A stretch of 64,000 nucleotides of DNA from REEB95 sp035934995 (GCA_035934995.1 DASYXI010000011.1:1-64000); one strand, 5' to 3'. Shown: positions 26,407 to 35,421, counted from the stretch's first letter. Notes: generated by a model from the letters alone, not told the origin. Translations and numbers: made by a program.

Positions 26407-27668
26407 TGCCGTTTTCCTCCGGTAATGATCCGCGGCTGCTGCGGTTTACCACGGCCGGCAGCGTCGACGACGGCAAGAGCTCGCTCATCGGCCGGCTGCT
26501 GCACGACGCCGGCGCCGTGCCGAACGACCAGTTCGCCGCGCTTGAGCGCATCGCCGCGCGCAACGGCGACGCCGTGGTCGATCTCTCGCTACTGACCGAC
26601 GGCTTGGTCGCCGAGCGCGAGCAAGGCATCACCATCGACGTCGCCTACCGTTATTTCGCCACGCCGCGACGCAAGTTCATCATCGCGGACACGCCGGGCC
26701 ACGAGCAGTACACGCGCAACATGGTGACCGGCGCGAGCACCGCCGACGCCGCCGTGATCCTTGTCGACGCGCGCAACGGCATGACCACCCAGACGCGCCG
26801 CCATCTTTTTCTCGCGCATCTGCTTGGCATTCGGCACCTGGTGATCGCGGTGAATAAGATGGATCTGGTGGATTTTGCGCGCGCGCCGTTCGATACGGTC
26901 GCCAGCGCGGTCAAGACCTTCGCCGGGACGCTCGGCGCCGAGCCACCGATCGTCGTGCCGCTGTCGGCGAAGTTCGGCGACAACGTGGTCGTGCGTAGCG
27001 CGCGCCTGCCCTGGTACGACGGTGAACCGTTGCTGGCGATCCTAGAGGGTTTGCCGCCGGCAGCCGAGGTGGGCCATTTACCGTTGCGCTTACCTGTGCA
27101 GCTGGTGCGACGCATGACGACATCTGCGGGTCAATATCGCCGGTACCTGGGCCGCATCGAATCCGGCCGGATCGCCGTCGGCGATCCGATCGTCGCTCTG
27201 CCTTCCGGCGTTACCACCCGCGTGCGCGCGATTGCCACCTACGACGGCGCGCTCGACGACGCGACCGCGCCGCAATCGATCGGCGTCGAAATCGACGACG
27301 CGGTCGATATCGCCCGCGGCGACATTTTGGTTCACCCGAGCGCCGCACCGGCCGTGGCCACCCGCCTCGACGCCACCATCTGCTGGTTTGACGACGAGCC
27401 GTTCGCCGCCGGACGCCGCTATCTGATCAAAATTGGCACGCGCACCGCCGTTGCCCACATCAAGGATATCGTCCATAGGCTCGACGTCACGACGCTGGCG
27501 CCGGTGCTGGCGACGGGCCTCGTTCGCAACGATATCGCCCGTGTTCGTATCGTGGCGGCGGCACCGCTGTCCTTCGATCCGTACCGCGCCAACCGCGCAA
27601 CCGGCGCGCTGATCCTGATCGATGAACAGACGCACGCGACCGTCGCCGCTGGTATGATCGACGGGTGA
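26406..27668 (+). CDS. cysN: sulfate adenylyltransferase subunit 1 (GTPase)
   Basis: CysN couples GTP hydrolysis to APS synthesis by CysD. G1 (GSVDDGKSSL), G3 (DTPGHEQY) and G4 (NKMDLV) motifs are clear, followed by EF-Tu-like beta-barrel domains. At 420 aa the protein stops after the barrels; there is no C-terminal APS kinase (CysC) domain as found in CysNC fusions. That fits an APS-using CysH. The ATG overlaps the cysD stop. Confidence 0.96.
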   Translation: MPFSSGNDPRLLRFTTAGSVDDGKSSLIGRLLHDAGAVPNDQFAALERIAARNGDAVVDLSLLTDGLVAEREQGITIDVAYRYFATPRRKFIIADTPGHEQYTRNMVTGASTADAAVILVDARNGMTTQTRRHLFLAHLLGIRHLVIAVNKMDLVDFARAPFDTVASAVKTFAGTLGAEPPIVVPLSAKFGDNVVVRSARLPWYDGEPLLAILEGLPPAAEVGHLPLRLPVQLVRRMTTSAGQYRRYLGRIESGRIAVGDPIVALPSGVTTRVRAIATYDGALDDATAPQSIGVEIDDAVDIARGDILVHPSAAPAVATRLDATICWFDDEPFAAGRRYLIKIGTRTAVAHIKDIVHRLDVTTLAPVLATGLVRNDIARVRIVAAAPLSFDPYRANRATGALILIDEQTHATVAAGMIDG

Positions 27669-27680
27669 GGAAACCGGATT

Positions 27681-28466
27681 ATGCTGCATCACGCGTTTAA
27701 CCTCGCCTATCCGGTATGCGGCTTCGTCGTCGGCATGCTCGTCGGCATGACCGGTGTCGGCGGCGGTTCGCTGATGACGCCGTTGCTGATCCTGCTGTTC
27801 GGCGTCTCGCCGGCGACGGCCGTCGGTACCGACCTACTCTACGCCGCGGCCACCAAAACCGCGGGCACGGCGATGCACGGTTTCACCGGCACGATCGATT
27901 GGCCGATCGTCGGCTTTCTTGCCCTCGGCAGCGTGCCGATGACGGGCATCACGTTGTTCGGCCTGTCGCGGCTGGATCTCGGCGGCACGGCAGCGCATGA
28001 GCTGATCACCATCGTGCTGGGCTGCGCGCTTTTCCTGTCGGCTTTCGTCTTGATATTCCGCAGCCGCATGGTGCGCCATTACGGCGACCGCCTCGCCGCG
28101 CTCGACCCAAAACGTGTCCGCTGGCTGACGATCGGCGCCGGTGTCGCGCTCGGCATCTTGGTGCCGATTTCGTCGGTCGGCGCGGGCGCCCTCGGCACGA
28201 CGGCGCTGGTGCTCCTCTACCCGCGCCTGCCGGTGGCGCGCATCGTCGGCTCGGACATCGCCCATGCCGTGCCGCTGACCCTGGTCGCCGGCCTCGGCCA
28301 TTGGATGCTGGGCTCGATTCATTGGCATCTGCTCGCCGCGCTGTTGCTCGGCTCGCTGCCGGGCATCGTGCTCGGCAGCTATGTCGCCAGCCGAATTCCG
28401 GACGTCGCCCTGCGGCTCCTGCTGGCGGCGACCCTGCTGGTGGCTGGCGGCCGCCTGGTCTTCTAG
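27681..28466 (+). CDS. TSUP (TauE/SafE) family anion permease
   Basis: The 261-aa protein has about eight membrane segments and the TSUP glycine-rich entry VGMTGVGGGSLMTPLL near the N-terminus, repeated as ISSVGAGALGTTAL in the second half. TSUP proteins move sulfate, sulfite or sulfonates across the inner membrane. Its place 12 bases after cysN, with GAGGAAA before the ATG, suggests sulfate uptake or sulfite export for this operon; direction of transport is not shown by sequence. Confidence 0.9.
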   Translation: MLHHAFNLAYPVCGFVVGMLVGMTGVGGGSLMTPLLILLFGVSPATAVGTDLLYAAATKTAGTAMHGFTGTIDWPIVGFLALGSVPMTGITLFGLSRLDLGGTAAHELITIVLGCALFLSAFVLIFRSRMVRHYGDRLAALDPKRVRWLTIGAGVALGILVPISSVGAGALGTTALVLLYPRLPVARIVGSDIAHAVPLTLVAGLGHWMLGSIHWHLLAALLLGSLPGIVLGSYVASRIPDVALRLLLAATLLVAGGRLVF

Positions 28467-28589
28467 GTCGGCGCCGCGAGATCGGCCGGCGACAGCCGAC
28501 TAATCGTTGTAAAACAGCGATGTCGCTGACGCTTTAGGCTTCCCTTAACGTGGATTGCCTAAAATTGCAGGCATGTGAGGGAGGCATCT

Positions 28590-29186
28590 GTGAATTACTC
28601 GACGCACGCCCTGCCAGACTGCAATCTCGAAGCGGCGACAACGCTCAGCCTCAAACGCGAACCAGCGTGCTTCGCCTTCCTCTGCAGCCGCGCCGTATCG
28701 CCGCCGCAGCCGATCGATTCCCTCAATCTCGACCTCGCCTCGGTCGACCATTTCGGCGGCCGCGCGTCCCTGTGGGCGACACTTGAAATCCGCTCGACCG
28801 CGTCGGACGAAAAGGCGACGGCCGTGCTCGGCTTCGACGAGACTTTTCTTTCGCCGTTCACCCGCGCGCTCATCGAATGCGCCGCGAGCCGCGTGCCGTA
28901 CCGCATGACAATCGCGCGGAGCGAAGACCGGCCGCAGCGTCTCGTCGAATACGTCACGGGGCCGGGTGTGGCGCTCAGCGAACTCATCCTGACGCCGCAG
29001 GACAACGTCGTCGTCATCTCGGTGCGTGCCGAAGGCGAGGACGAGGAAACCATTTTCCAGCTGCCGCGGACCGACACATTCCTGCGCGCCTTCGCCAAGA
29101 TGACCTACCAGGCGGACGGCCAGCTGCAGCAGACATTGGCGCAATCCGAAAAGCTCGCGCGCCAGCAATCGACCAACGCGGCCTAA
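28590..29186 (+). CDS. protein of unknown function (198 aa)
   Basis: I do not recognise the family. The frame starts at GTG 28590 with GGGAGG seven bases upstream. The sequence is soluble, mixed alpha/beta, with an acidic patch (RAEGEDEET) and a polar helical tail rich in Gln (YQADGQLQQTLAQSEKLARQQ). No signal peptide or membrane helix is seen. It stands alone between the TSUP permease and a converging DUF488 gene with which it overlaps by four bases. A short dyad (CAGCGA/TCGCTG, 28515-28528) lies in its leader. Confidence 0.75.
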   Translation: MNYSTHALPDCNLEAATTLSLKREPACFAFLCSRAVSPPQPIDSLNLDLASVDHFGGRASLWATLEIRSTASDEKATAVLGFDETFLSPFTRALIECAASRVPYRMTIARSEDRPQRLVEYVTGPGVALSELILTPQDNVVVISVRAEGEDEETIFQLPRTDTFLRAFAKMTYQADGQLQQTLAQSEKLARQQSTNAA

Positions 29187-29746
29187 CGCCGAGCGTCCTC
29201 GTTCTCGACGCCATCGAGCAGATCGGCGACGGCATAGCGTAACGTGCCATTCGGTATCCGCCGCGCCTCGGGCGTCAGGGTTGCAACTTCGCTCTTACCC
29301 GGACCCATGATGTGGCGGACCTCTTCGCCGGCGGCGATGAGATAGTCGCTGATGATCCGGCGATGACAGCGCCACCATACGGCTTCCGCGCACATGATCG
29401 CGACCGGCTGCTCACGTGCCAGCACGCGGAGCTCGGCCAGCGCGGTGGTAAAAGCGGGACTCTCGGCATAATCGGCAAAGTTGCGGAAGCCTTCCTCGCG
29501 CCAGAACGTATTGCGCGACGGCGCGCCTTTGGTGCGGCCGCGACGACCGCCCAGCCCCGGCATGTGGCGATAGACGATGTTCGCGGCCTGCAGCGCGGAT
29601 GCCAACGCGTCGCCGTTGAAATGCGGATAGCGGCCCGAACGTGGGATGCTGCGCACGTCGGCTAAGCACGTCACGCCATGCTCGCGCAGCAGCGCGAGAA
29701 ACTCGTCCAGGCTACGGGTCGAATGCCCGATGGTATAGAGGCTCAC
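29183..29746 (-). CDS. DUF488 domain protein
   Basis: The protein begins with the family signature YTIGHSTRSLDEFLALL and contains DVRSIPRSGR, FADYAES and CAEAVWWRCHRRIISDYL, the conserved Cys/Trp/His cluster of DUF488. The function is unknown; the fold has been suggested to be nucleic-acid or nucleotide related. Its ATG overlaps the stop of the upstream MarR-type regulator by four bases, so the two form an operon. Length is 187 aa. Confidence 0.9.
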   Translation of the reverse strand: MSLYTIGHSTRSLDEFLALLREHGVTCLADVRSIPRSGRYPHFNGDALASALQAANIVYRHMPGLGGRRGRTKGAPSRNTFWREEGFRNFADYAESPAFTTALAELRVLAREQPVAIMCAEAVWWRCHRRIISDYLIAAGEEVRHIMGPGKSEVATLTPEARRIPNGTLRYAVADLLDGVENEDARR

Positions 29747-30231
29747 GCCGTTTTACGTGGGCGCGATTCCTCGCCATTCAAGCGCAGCGGCGCGCGGCTG
29801 CGTTCGTTATTGAGATGAACGAGACGGCGCAGCAAGCCCATGAAAACCGCCCGCTCGGAGGCTTTGAGCGGCGCCAGGATGGCGTCTTGCACCGCGCCGA
29901 CCGCGGGCGACGCGGCGGCCAATAGTTTGCGGCCAGCTGCGGTCAATTCGAGCCGTTTGGTGCGGCGGTCCTGCGTGCCCGGCTTGCGCCGGATCAGGGC
30001 CTTGGTTTCCAGCCGCTCGACCACGTCGGCGATGGTCGAGCGGTCGAGCGCGACGTAATTCGCCAACGTCGTCTGGTCGCATCCCGGATTCTCGCGGATG
30101 CCTAGCAGCGCCGCATATTGCAGCGGTGTCAGCCCGTAAGCGCCGGTTTCGGCCATGAACAGCGCGACCGCGATCTGTTGCAGGCGGCGGATGAGATGAC
30201 CCGGCGCGGCGTGCAGTTCGAGAATGGCCAT
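29743..30231 (-). CDS. MarR-family transcriptional regulator
   Basis: The 162-aa product has the winged helix-turn-helix of MarR proteins: LTPLQYAALLGIRENPG, then DQTTLANYVALDRSTIADVVERLE and the wing LIRRKPGTQDRRTKRLELT. MarR dimers usually repress by binding palindromes at divergent promoters and are released by small aromatic ligands. The start at 30231 has GAGGAA before it. It is divergent from a flavin-dependent oxidoreductase gene, with a perfect palindrome in the spacer, and is coupled to the DUF488 gene. Confidence 0.93.
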   Translation of the reverse strand: MAILELHAAPGHLIRRLQQIAVALFMAETGAYGLTPLQYAALLGIRENPGCDQTTLANYVALDRSTIADVVERLETKALIRRKPGTQDRRTKRLELTAAGRKLLAAASPAVGAVQDAILAPLKASERAVFMGLLRRLVHLNNERSRAPLRLNGEESRPRKTA

Positions 30232-30269
30232 GACGGGTTCCTCTAGCACGGCGGCTGGCCGGCGACAAC

Positions 30270-30297
30270 TTGACAGTGTACTGACAATCAGTATTCA
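30270..30297 (+). promoter_or_regulatory. promoter of the LLM oxidoreductase gene with embedded MarR-type operator
   Basis: TTGACA (30270-30275) is a perfect -35; TATTCA (30292-30297) is the -10 at 16 bases. The spacer holds the perfect inverted repeat TACTGA-CAA-TCAGTA (30279-30293), whose last two bases enter the -10. Its size and position are typical of a MarR operator. Binding by the adjacent regulator is inference. Confidence 0.6.
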
Positions 30298-30343
30298 ATC
30301 GAATTTCCGAAGATGACGGCCGCTCGCCGGCATGGGAGGCGCC

Positions 30344-31438
30344 ATGGAATTCGGTATGCAGTTTTTTCCCTGCGTCGGTCCGGAGCAGAAATCCGGCGCG
30401 CAATATTTTGACGAATGCCTGCGCCTCGTCGACAACGCCGACCGTTACGGCTGGGCCCATATCCGCACCGTCGAGCACTATTTCCGGGCCTACGGCGGTT
30501 ACACGCCGAACCCGATCGTCTTTTTGTCGGCGGCGGCGCAGCGGACCAAAAATGCACGGTTGATCACCGGCGCGGTGCTGCCGATCTTCAACAATCCGCT
30601 CAAGCTCGCCGGCGAAATCGGCATGCTGGACGCGATCTCCGGCGGCCGGCTCGAAGTCGGTTTCGCTCGCGCCTTCCTTCCCTACGAGTTCGCCAACTTC
30701 AAGGTGAGCGTCAACGAGAGCCGTGAGCGTTTCGCCGAGGGCATGGAACAAGTGCGCATCCTGCTCGAGCAGGACACGGCCAGCCATGCGGGCAAATTCC
30801 ACAGTTTCGAGAATGTCACTTCGCTGCCGCGGCCGACGCAAAAGCCGCGCCCGCCTTTCTGGGTTGCGGCCATCGCTACCCCGGAAAGTTTCGTCGCCGC
30901 CGGCAAGGCCGGCCACGCGATCATGGGAATCCCGATGGCCGGCGGAAAGATGCGGGAACTTCTCGGCCTTTATCGCGACGCTTGGAAGCAGGCCGGCCAC
31001 GCCGGGCGCGGCCGGGTCATGCTCGCCTTCCACATGTACTGCGACGAAACGCGGCAACAGGCGTTCGAGGTCGCGCGTGATCCGCTCAACCGTTATCTGA
31101 AGGCGATCGCCGCCGCGACGGCGGATTGGGGCTCGATGAGCTCCAAGGACTATCCGGGCTACGACAAGATCGCCGAGATCCTGGCCAAGGAAACCATCGA
31201 CACCCAGGTCAAAAGCGGCGGCGCCTGGATCGGCTCGCCGGACGAGATCGCCGAACAGATCACGCGCTACAACGACGAGGTGGGCGGTTTCGAGGTCGCG
31301 TCGTTGCAGATCAATTTCAACGACCTGCCGTACGCCGCCGCCGACCGGTCGCTGCGCCTGTTCAGCGAGGCGGTGATGCCCAAATTCGCCGGTCACGGCA
31401 CCGGAAAACCCAGCATTTCCGCCAGAAAAACCGGGTAA
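30344..31438 (+). CDS. LLM-class flavin-dependent oxidoreductase (luciferase-like)
   Basis: The product (364 aa) is a bacterial luciferase-like TIM barrel: MEFGMQFFPCVG opens the first strand, WAHIRTVEHYFRAYGGYTPNP follows, and GGRLEVGFAR is the conserved mid-domain motif. Members use FMNH2 or F420 to oxidise organic substrates such as alkanesulfonates or hydrocarbons. The ATG at 30344 has GGGAGG before it. Control by the divergent MarR gene suggests an inducible substrate, probably small and aromatic; this is inference. Confidence 0.9.
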   Translation: MEFGMQFFPCVGPEQKSGAQYFDECLRLVDNADRYGWAHIRTVEHYFRAYGGYTPNPIVFLSAAAQRTKNARLITGAVLPIFNNPLKLAGEIGMLDAISGGRLEVGFARAFLPYEFANFKVSVNESRERFAEGMEQVRILLEQDTASHAGKFHSFENVTSLPRPTQKPRPPFWVAAIATPESFVAAGKAGHAIMGIPMAGGKMRELLGLYRDAWKQAGHAGRGRVMLAFHMYCDETRQQAFEVARDPLNRYLKAIAAATADWGSMSSKDYPGYDKIAEILAKETIDTQVKSGGAWIGSPDEIAEQITRYNDEVGGFEVASLQINFNDLPYAAADRSLRLFSEAVMPKFAGHGTGKPSISARKTG

Positions 31439-31501
31439 ACTATTTAGAAACCTCTGTGCCTTTAGCGTGCTTTTTAGGGAAACATGCTGAAGGGGGTTCT
31501 G

Positions 31502-31699
31502 ATGCCGAATACCGACACGATCGCAACACGCCGCGGCCGCAGCGCGCGCGCCAGGGTCATCACGCTGTCGCTCGACGAGCAGGTGCAGGATTTTCTCGAC
31601 GCCCGCGACGGCCTGCGCACCTACGACGTGCTTTACGGCAACAGCAGCGACATGCTGCTGCCGCGCCGCCTCGCCACCCGCAAAGGCAAACGCGCTTAA
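31502..31699 (+). CDS. small basic hypothetical protein (65 aa)
   Basis: The ATG at 31502 has AAGGGGG ahead of it; an ATG six codons upstream is possible. The product is basic at both ends (RRGRSARAR and RRLATRKGKR) with a middle segment VITLSLDEQVQDFLDARDGL. I cannot assign a family. It lies between the LLM oxidoreductase and the ABC transporter genes on the same strand and could belong to either unit. Confidence 0.55.
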   Translation: MPNTDTIATRRGRSARARVITLSLDEQVQDFLDARDGLRTYDVLYGNSSDMLLPRRLATRKGKRA

Positions 31700-31735
31700 G
31701 CCTGCCGGCTGGGTCTGCTATCCTCGCCGCGCAGA

Positions 31736-33412
31736 ATGCGGCGAGCCCTCCTGGTCATCCTCTGCCTACTGCTGCCGGCGATCGCGCATAGCGCGGAACG
31801 CGCCGACGAGCTTGCCATTGGCATCAGCCAGTTCCCGGCGACGCTCAATCCGCTGATCGACCCGATGGTGGCCAAGAGCTACGTGCTCGGCATGGTGCGC
31901 CGGCCGCTCACCGTCTACGACGCCAATTGGCAGCTGGTCTGCATGTTGTGCGAGACGCTGCCGAGCTTCGCCAACGGGCTTGCGCAGAAGATCGCCCTGC
32001 CTGGCGGCAAGACCGGCATCCGCCTCACCTACACGCTCAAAGCCGACGCACGCTGGGATGACGGCACGCCCGTCACCACCGACGACGTGATCTTCTCCTG
32101 GCAAGTTGGACGCAATCCGCAGAGCGGCGTCGCCGAGGGCGAACTCTATCGCCGCATGCTCGACGTCAAGGCGGTCGACGCGCGCACTTTCACGGTCGAC
32201 ATGGACCGCCTGACCTTCGACTATGCGGACCTCACCGATTTCGAGATTCTGCCGGCACGGATCGAGCGCGCCGCCTTCGTCGATCCGGCGCAATATCGCA
32301 TTCGCTCGCGCTACGACACCGACCCGACCGCGCGCGGCCTTTATGACGGCCCGTACCGCATCACCGAAGTATCGCCCGGCTCGCATATCGTGCTCGAGCG
32401 CAATCCCGCCTGGGGCGGTCCGCAGCCCTTCTTCAGTCGCATCGTGATTTGGGCGGTCGAAAACACCGCCTCGCTCGAAGCCAACCTGCTCGCCGGCAGC
32501 CTCGACATGGTGCCGGGCGAACTCGGCCTGCCGCTCGACGAGGCTTTGGCCTTCGCCAAACGCCATAGCGACCGCTTCAACATCATCTACAAGCCCGGGC
32601 TCGAATACGAACATATCGACGTCAACCTCGACGATCCGATCCTGGCGGATGTGCGCGTACGCCGTGCCCTGCTCTACGCCGTCGACCGCAAGGCGATCAG
32701 CCAGGAGCTGTTCGCCGGCCGCGATCCCGTCGCCGACAGCTTCGTGCCGACGCTCGATTGGGTCTATTCCGCCAACGTGCCGAAATATCCGTACGATCCG
32801 GCAAAAGCGAAAGCGCTGCTCGACGCAGCCGGCTGGCACGCGACCGGCAACAACGTACGGCGCAACGCCGCCGGCCAGCCGCTGACCCTGAAGCTGGCGA
32901 CCACCACAGGCAACCGCTCGCGCGAGCTGGTCGAGGAGGTTTTGCAGAGCCAATGGCGCGCTATCGGTATCGAAGTGCGTCTCGCCAATCAGCCGGCGCG
33001 GGTCCTGTTCGGCGACAGCATGATCAAGCGTCAGTTCCAGATGGGCATGTTCGCGTGGTCGGCGGCGCCCGAGGACGTACCGCGCGCCGAGTTGGATTCG
33101 GACGAGATCCCCTCGCCCACCAACAACTGGAGCGGCGAGAATTTCGTCGGCTGGCGCAATGCCGAAGCCGACCATCTGTTGGACGCGATCGAGGTCGAGC
33201 TCGACCGACCGAAGCGCGCGGTCCTCTGGCAGCGATTGCAGGCGCTCTACGCCGAAGAACTGCCGGCACTGCCCCTCTTTTTCCGCGCCGAACCCTTCAT
33301 CCTGCCGAAGTGGCTCGTCGGCCTGACGCCGACCGGACACGAATATCCCTCGACGCTTTGGGTCGAGCAGTGGCGCGCGGTCGGCCGCGACGCCCAGGCC
33401 CACGCGCAATGA
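31736..33412 (+). CDS. ABC transporter substrate-binding protein, family 5 (peptide/nickel/opine type)
   Basis: A signal peptide (MRRALLVILCLLLPAIAHSA) is followed by a family-5 extracellular binding domain; LTYTLKADARWDDGTPVTTDDVIFSW is the characteristic motif region. The mature protein would be in the periplasm and deliver oligopeptides or similar solutes to the permeases that follow. The permease gene overlaps its stop by four bases (ATGA). Length is 558 aa. Substrate cannot be told. Confidence 0.93.
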   Translation: MRRALLVILCLLLPAIAHSAERADELAIGISQFPATLNPLIDPMVAKSYVLGMVRRPLTVYDANWQLVCMLCETLPSFANGLAQKIALPGGKTGIRLTYTLKADARWDDGTPVTTDDVIFSWQVGRNPQSGVAEGELYRRMLDVKAVDARTFTVDMDRLTFDYADLTDFEILPARIERAAFVDPAQYRIRSRYDTDPTARGLYDGPYRITEVSPGSHIVLERNPAWGGPQPFFSRIVIWAVENTASLEANLLAGSLDMVPGELGLPLDEALAFAKRHSDRFNIIYKPGLEYEHIDVNLDDPILADVRVRRALLYAVDRKAISQELFAGRDPVADSFVPTLDWVYSANVPKYPYDPAKAKALLDAAGWHATGNNVRRNAAGQPLTLKLATTTGNRSRELVEEVLQSQWRAIGIEVRLANQPARVLFGDSMIKRQFQMGMFAWSAAPEDVPRAELDSDEIPSPTNNWSGENFVGWRNAEADHLLDAIEVELDRPKRAVLWQRLQALYAEELPALPLFFRAEPFILPKWLVGLTPTGHEYPSTLWVEQWRAVGRDAQAHAQ

Positions 33413-34362
33413 GCCGCTTCGCCGCCCGGCGAACCGTCCAAATCCTGGTCGTGCTGGCGATCATGTCGTTGGTGATCTACGCGTTGATCGGCCTGATGCC
33501 CGGCGATCCGGTCGATTTGATGATCGCCTCCAATCCGCACCTGACCGCGGCCGACGTGGTGCGCCTCAAGGCGCTTTACGGTCTCGATAAGCCGCTGCTC
33601 GAGCGTTACGCCGCATGGGCGACCGCCGCGCTGCACGGCGATTTCGGTTATTCGCGGCTCTACGCCCAGCCGGTGCTGACGGTGTTACTGCCGCGCCTCG
33701 GCAATACGGCGCTGCTCATGGGGACAAGCTTCGTGCTCACCCTCGCGCTCGCCTGGCCGATCGGCCTGATCGCGGCGCGGCGGCCCGGCTCGTGGCTCGA
33801 CGATGCCGCCAATTTCGCCAGCTTCGCGACCATCTCGGTGCCGTCTTTCTGGCTCGCGCTCATGCTGATCCTGGTATTCGCCGTGCAGCTCGGCTGGCTA
33901 CCGCCCGGCGGCGCCACGACCATCGGCGTCGGCGGCATCGCCGATCGCGCCGATCATCTGGTGCTGCCGGTGATCACCCTGACGCTGGTCAATTTTGGGC
34001 CGCAGCTGCGTTACATGCGCGCGGCGATGATCGACACGCTGGACCATGACTATATCCGCACCGCCCGCGCCAAAGGCGCCGGAGAGGCGCGCATCCTGAC
34101 GCGTCACGCGTTGCGCAACGCGCTCATTCCGCTGATCACCATCGTGGCGTTGTCGTTCGGCTCGCTGTTCTCCGGCGCGTTGGTCACCGAGACGATGTTC
34201 AGCTATCCCGGCATGGGCAAGTTGATCTACGACGCCGTGCTCGGCAACGACTACAACCTGGCGCTCGCCGGCCTGTTGTTTGCGACGCTGATGACGTTGC
34301 TCGCCAATTTCGCCGCCGACATCGCCTATGCCGCGACCGATCCGCGGATCGCCTATCGATGA
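33409..34362 (+). CDS. ABC transporter permease, DppB/OppB type
   Basis: This inner-membrane permease (317 aa) has about six helices and the EAA-loop motif DYIRTARAKGAGEARILTRH that contacts the ATPase. The N-terminal LIGLMPGDPVDLM and YGLDKPLLERYAAW are typical of the DppB family. Its start overlaps the binding-protein stop and its stop overlaps the next permease start. Confidence 0.94.
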   Translation: MSRFAARRTVQILVVLAIMSLVIYALIGLMPGDPVDLMIASNPHLTAADVVRLKALYGLDKPLLERYAAWATAALHGDFGYSRLYAQPVLTVLLPRLGNTALLMGTSFVLTLALAWPIGLIAARRPGSWLDDAANFASFATISVPSFWLALMLILVFAVQLGWLPPGGATTIGVGGIADRADHLVLPVITLTLVNFGPQLRYMRAAMIDTLDHDYIRTARAKGAGEARILTRHALRNALIPLITIVALSFGSLFSGALVTETMFSYPGMGKLIYDAVLGNDYNLALAGLLFATLMTLLANFAADIAYAATDPRIAYR

Positions 34363-35225
34363 AGGCGCTGTCGCAACCGCGGGTGCGTTTCGGCGGCGGC
34401 GTGCTGCTGGCGCTGGCGCTCGCCGTCCTGCTGGCGCCATGGCTGGCACAGGTGCTCGGCGCGCACGCCGACACAGTGGACCTGTATCAGCGTCTCGCCG
34501 GCCCGTCGTTGCACCACCCACTCGGCACCGACGAGCTCGGCCGCGACATGCTACTGCGGCTGCTCGAAGGCGGCCGGGTCTCGCTGCTCGTCGGGCTGAG
34601 CGCCGCAATGGCCGCTGCCGTCCTCGGGACGGCCATAGGCCTTGTCGCCGGCTATTTCGGCGGCCGCCTCGACGCGGCGCTGATGCGGCTCACCGACGGC
34701 GTGATCGCATTGCCGCTGTTGCCGCTGCTGGTCGTGCTGGCCGCTGCCGACTTGCAGAAGCTCGGTGTGCCCGCCGCGGTGCAGCAGTCCGAAGCGGTGA
34801 GCCTCTACCGCATCATCGTGCTGGTGACGCTGGTCGGTTGGACGACCGTCGCGCGGCTGGTACGCGGCGCGACGCTGTCGTTGAAGCGGCAGGATTTTGT
34901 CCGTGCCGCCGAAGCACTGGGCGCCGGTCACCGGCGCATCATGCTGGTGCACATCCTGCCGAACCTGGCGACGCCGATCATCGTCGCGACCTCGCTCGCC
35001 GTCGGCGAAGTCATCTTGCTGGAATCGGTTCTGAGCTTCCTCGGTCTCGGCATTGCGCCGCCACTCGCCAGCTGGGGCAACATGCTGACTGGTGCCGAAG
35101 AAACCATCGCGCTGGCGCCAATGCTCGCCGTTTATCCGGGCGCGCTGATCTTCTTGACGGTGATGGCGTGCAATCTGCTCGGCGACGGGCTGCAACAGGC
35201 GCTCGATCCGCGCCAGCGGCGTTGA
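34359..35225 (+). CDS. ABC transporter permease, DppC/OppC type
   Basis: The second permease (288 aa) has the HPLGTDELGRDMLLRLLEGGR motif of DppC proteins after the first helix and an EAA loop at FVRAAEALGAGHRRIMLVHILPN. It would pair with the preceding permease. No ATP-binding subunit follows; the next gene runs the other way and is tiny. The transporter must borrow ATPases encoded elsewhere or those genes were lost. Confidence 0.93.
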   Translation: MKALSQPRVRFGGGVLLALALAVLLAPWLAQVLGAHADTVDLYQRLAGPSLHHPLGTDELGRDMLLRLLEGGRVSLLVGLSAAMAAAVLGTAIGLVAGYFGGRLDAALMRLTDGVIALPLLPLLVVLAAADLQKLGVPAAVQQSEAVSLYRIIVLVTLVGWTTVARLVRGATLSLKRQDFVRAAEALGAGHRRIMLVHILPNLATPIIVATSLAVGEVILLESVLSFLGLGIAPPLASWGNMLTGAEETIALAPMLAVYPGALIFLTVMACNLLGDGLQQALDPRQRR

Positions 35226-35226
35226 G

Positions 35227-35421
35227 CTATTCCTCGTCGGGCGGCGGCGGATCGTAGAACATCGACGATTGACGCTGCTGGCCAGCCACGCGTGGATGGC
35301 GTCGTAAGCGGTCGATGACGCGGCGGCGATATTCGGGGTCGGCGACCACCCGGTCCATATCGAGGTTGGCGAAATCCTTGTCGTCGAGCGGCGACCCGGG
35401 CATCTCGTGGCTTTCAGTCAT
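35227..35421 (-). CDS. small hypothetical protein (64 aa)
   Basis: The reading frame from ATG 35421 gives a charged soluble peptide, with DFANLDMDRVVADPEYRRRVIDRLRR as its core and a proline/acidic tail (DPPPPDEE). The regular helix-like middle suggests a real protein, but the ribosome-binding site is weak and I know no family. The stop codon sits directly behind the stop of the convergent permease gene. Confidence 0.5.
   Translation of the reverse strand: MTESHEMPGSPLDDKDFANLDMDRVVADPEYRRRVIDRLRRHPRVAGQQRQSSMFYDPPPPDEE

Noticed and set aside
29807..31396. 529-codon minus-strand frame across marR and the LLM oxidoreductase
   Set aside because: It runs antisense to the oxidoreductase and out of frame with marR, both well-supported genes.
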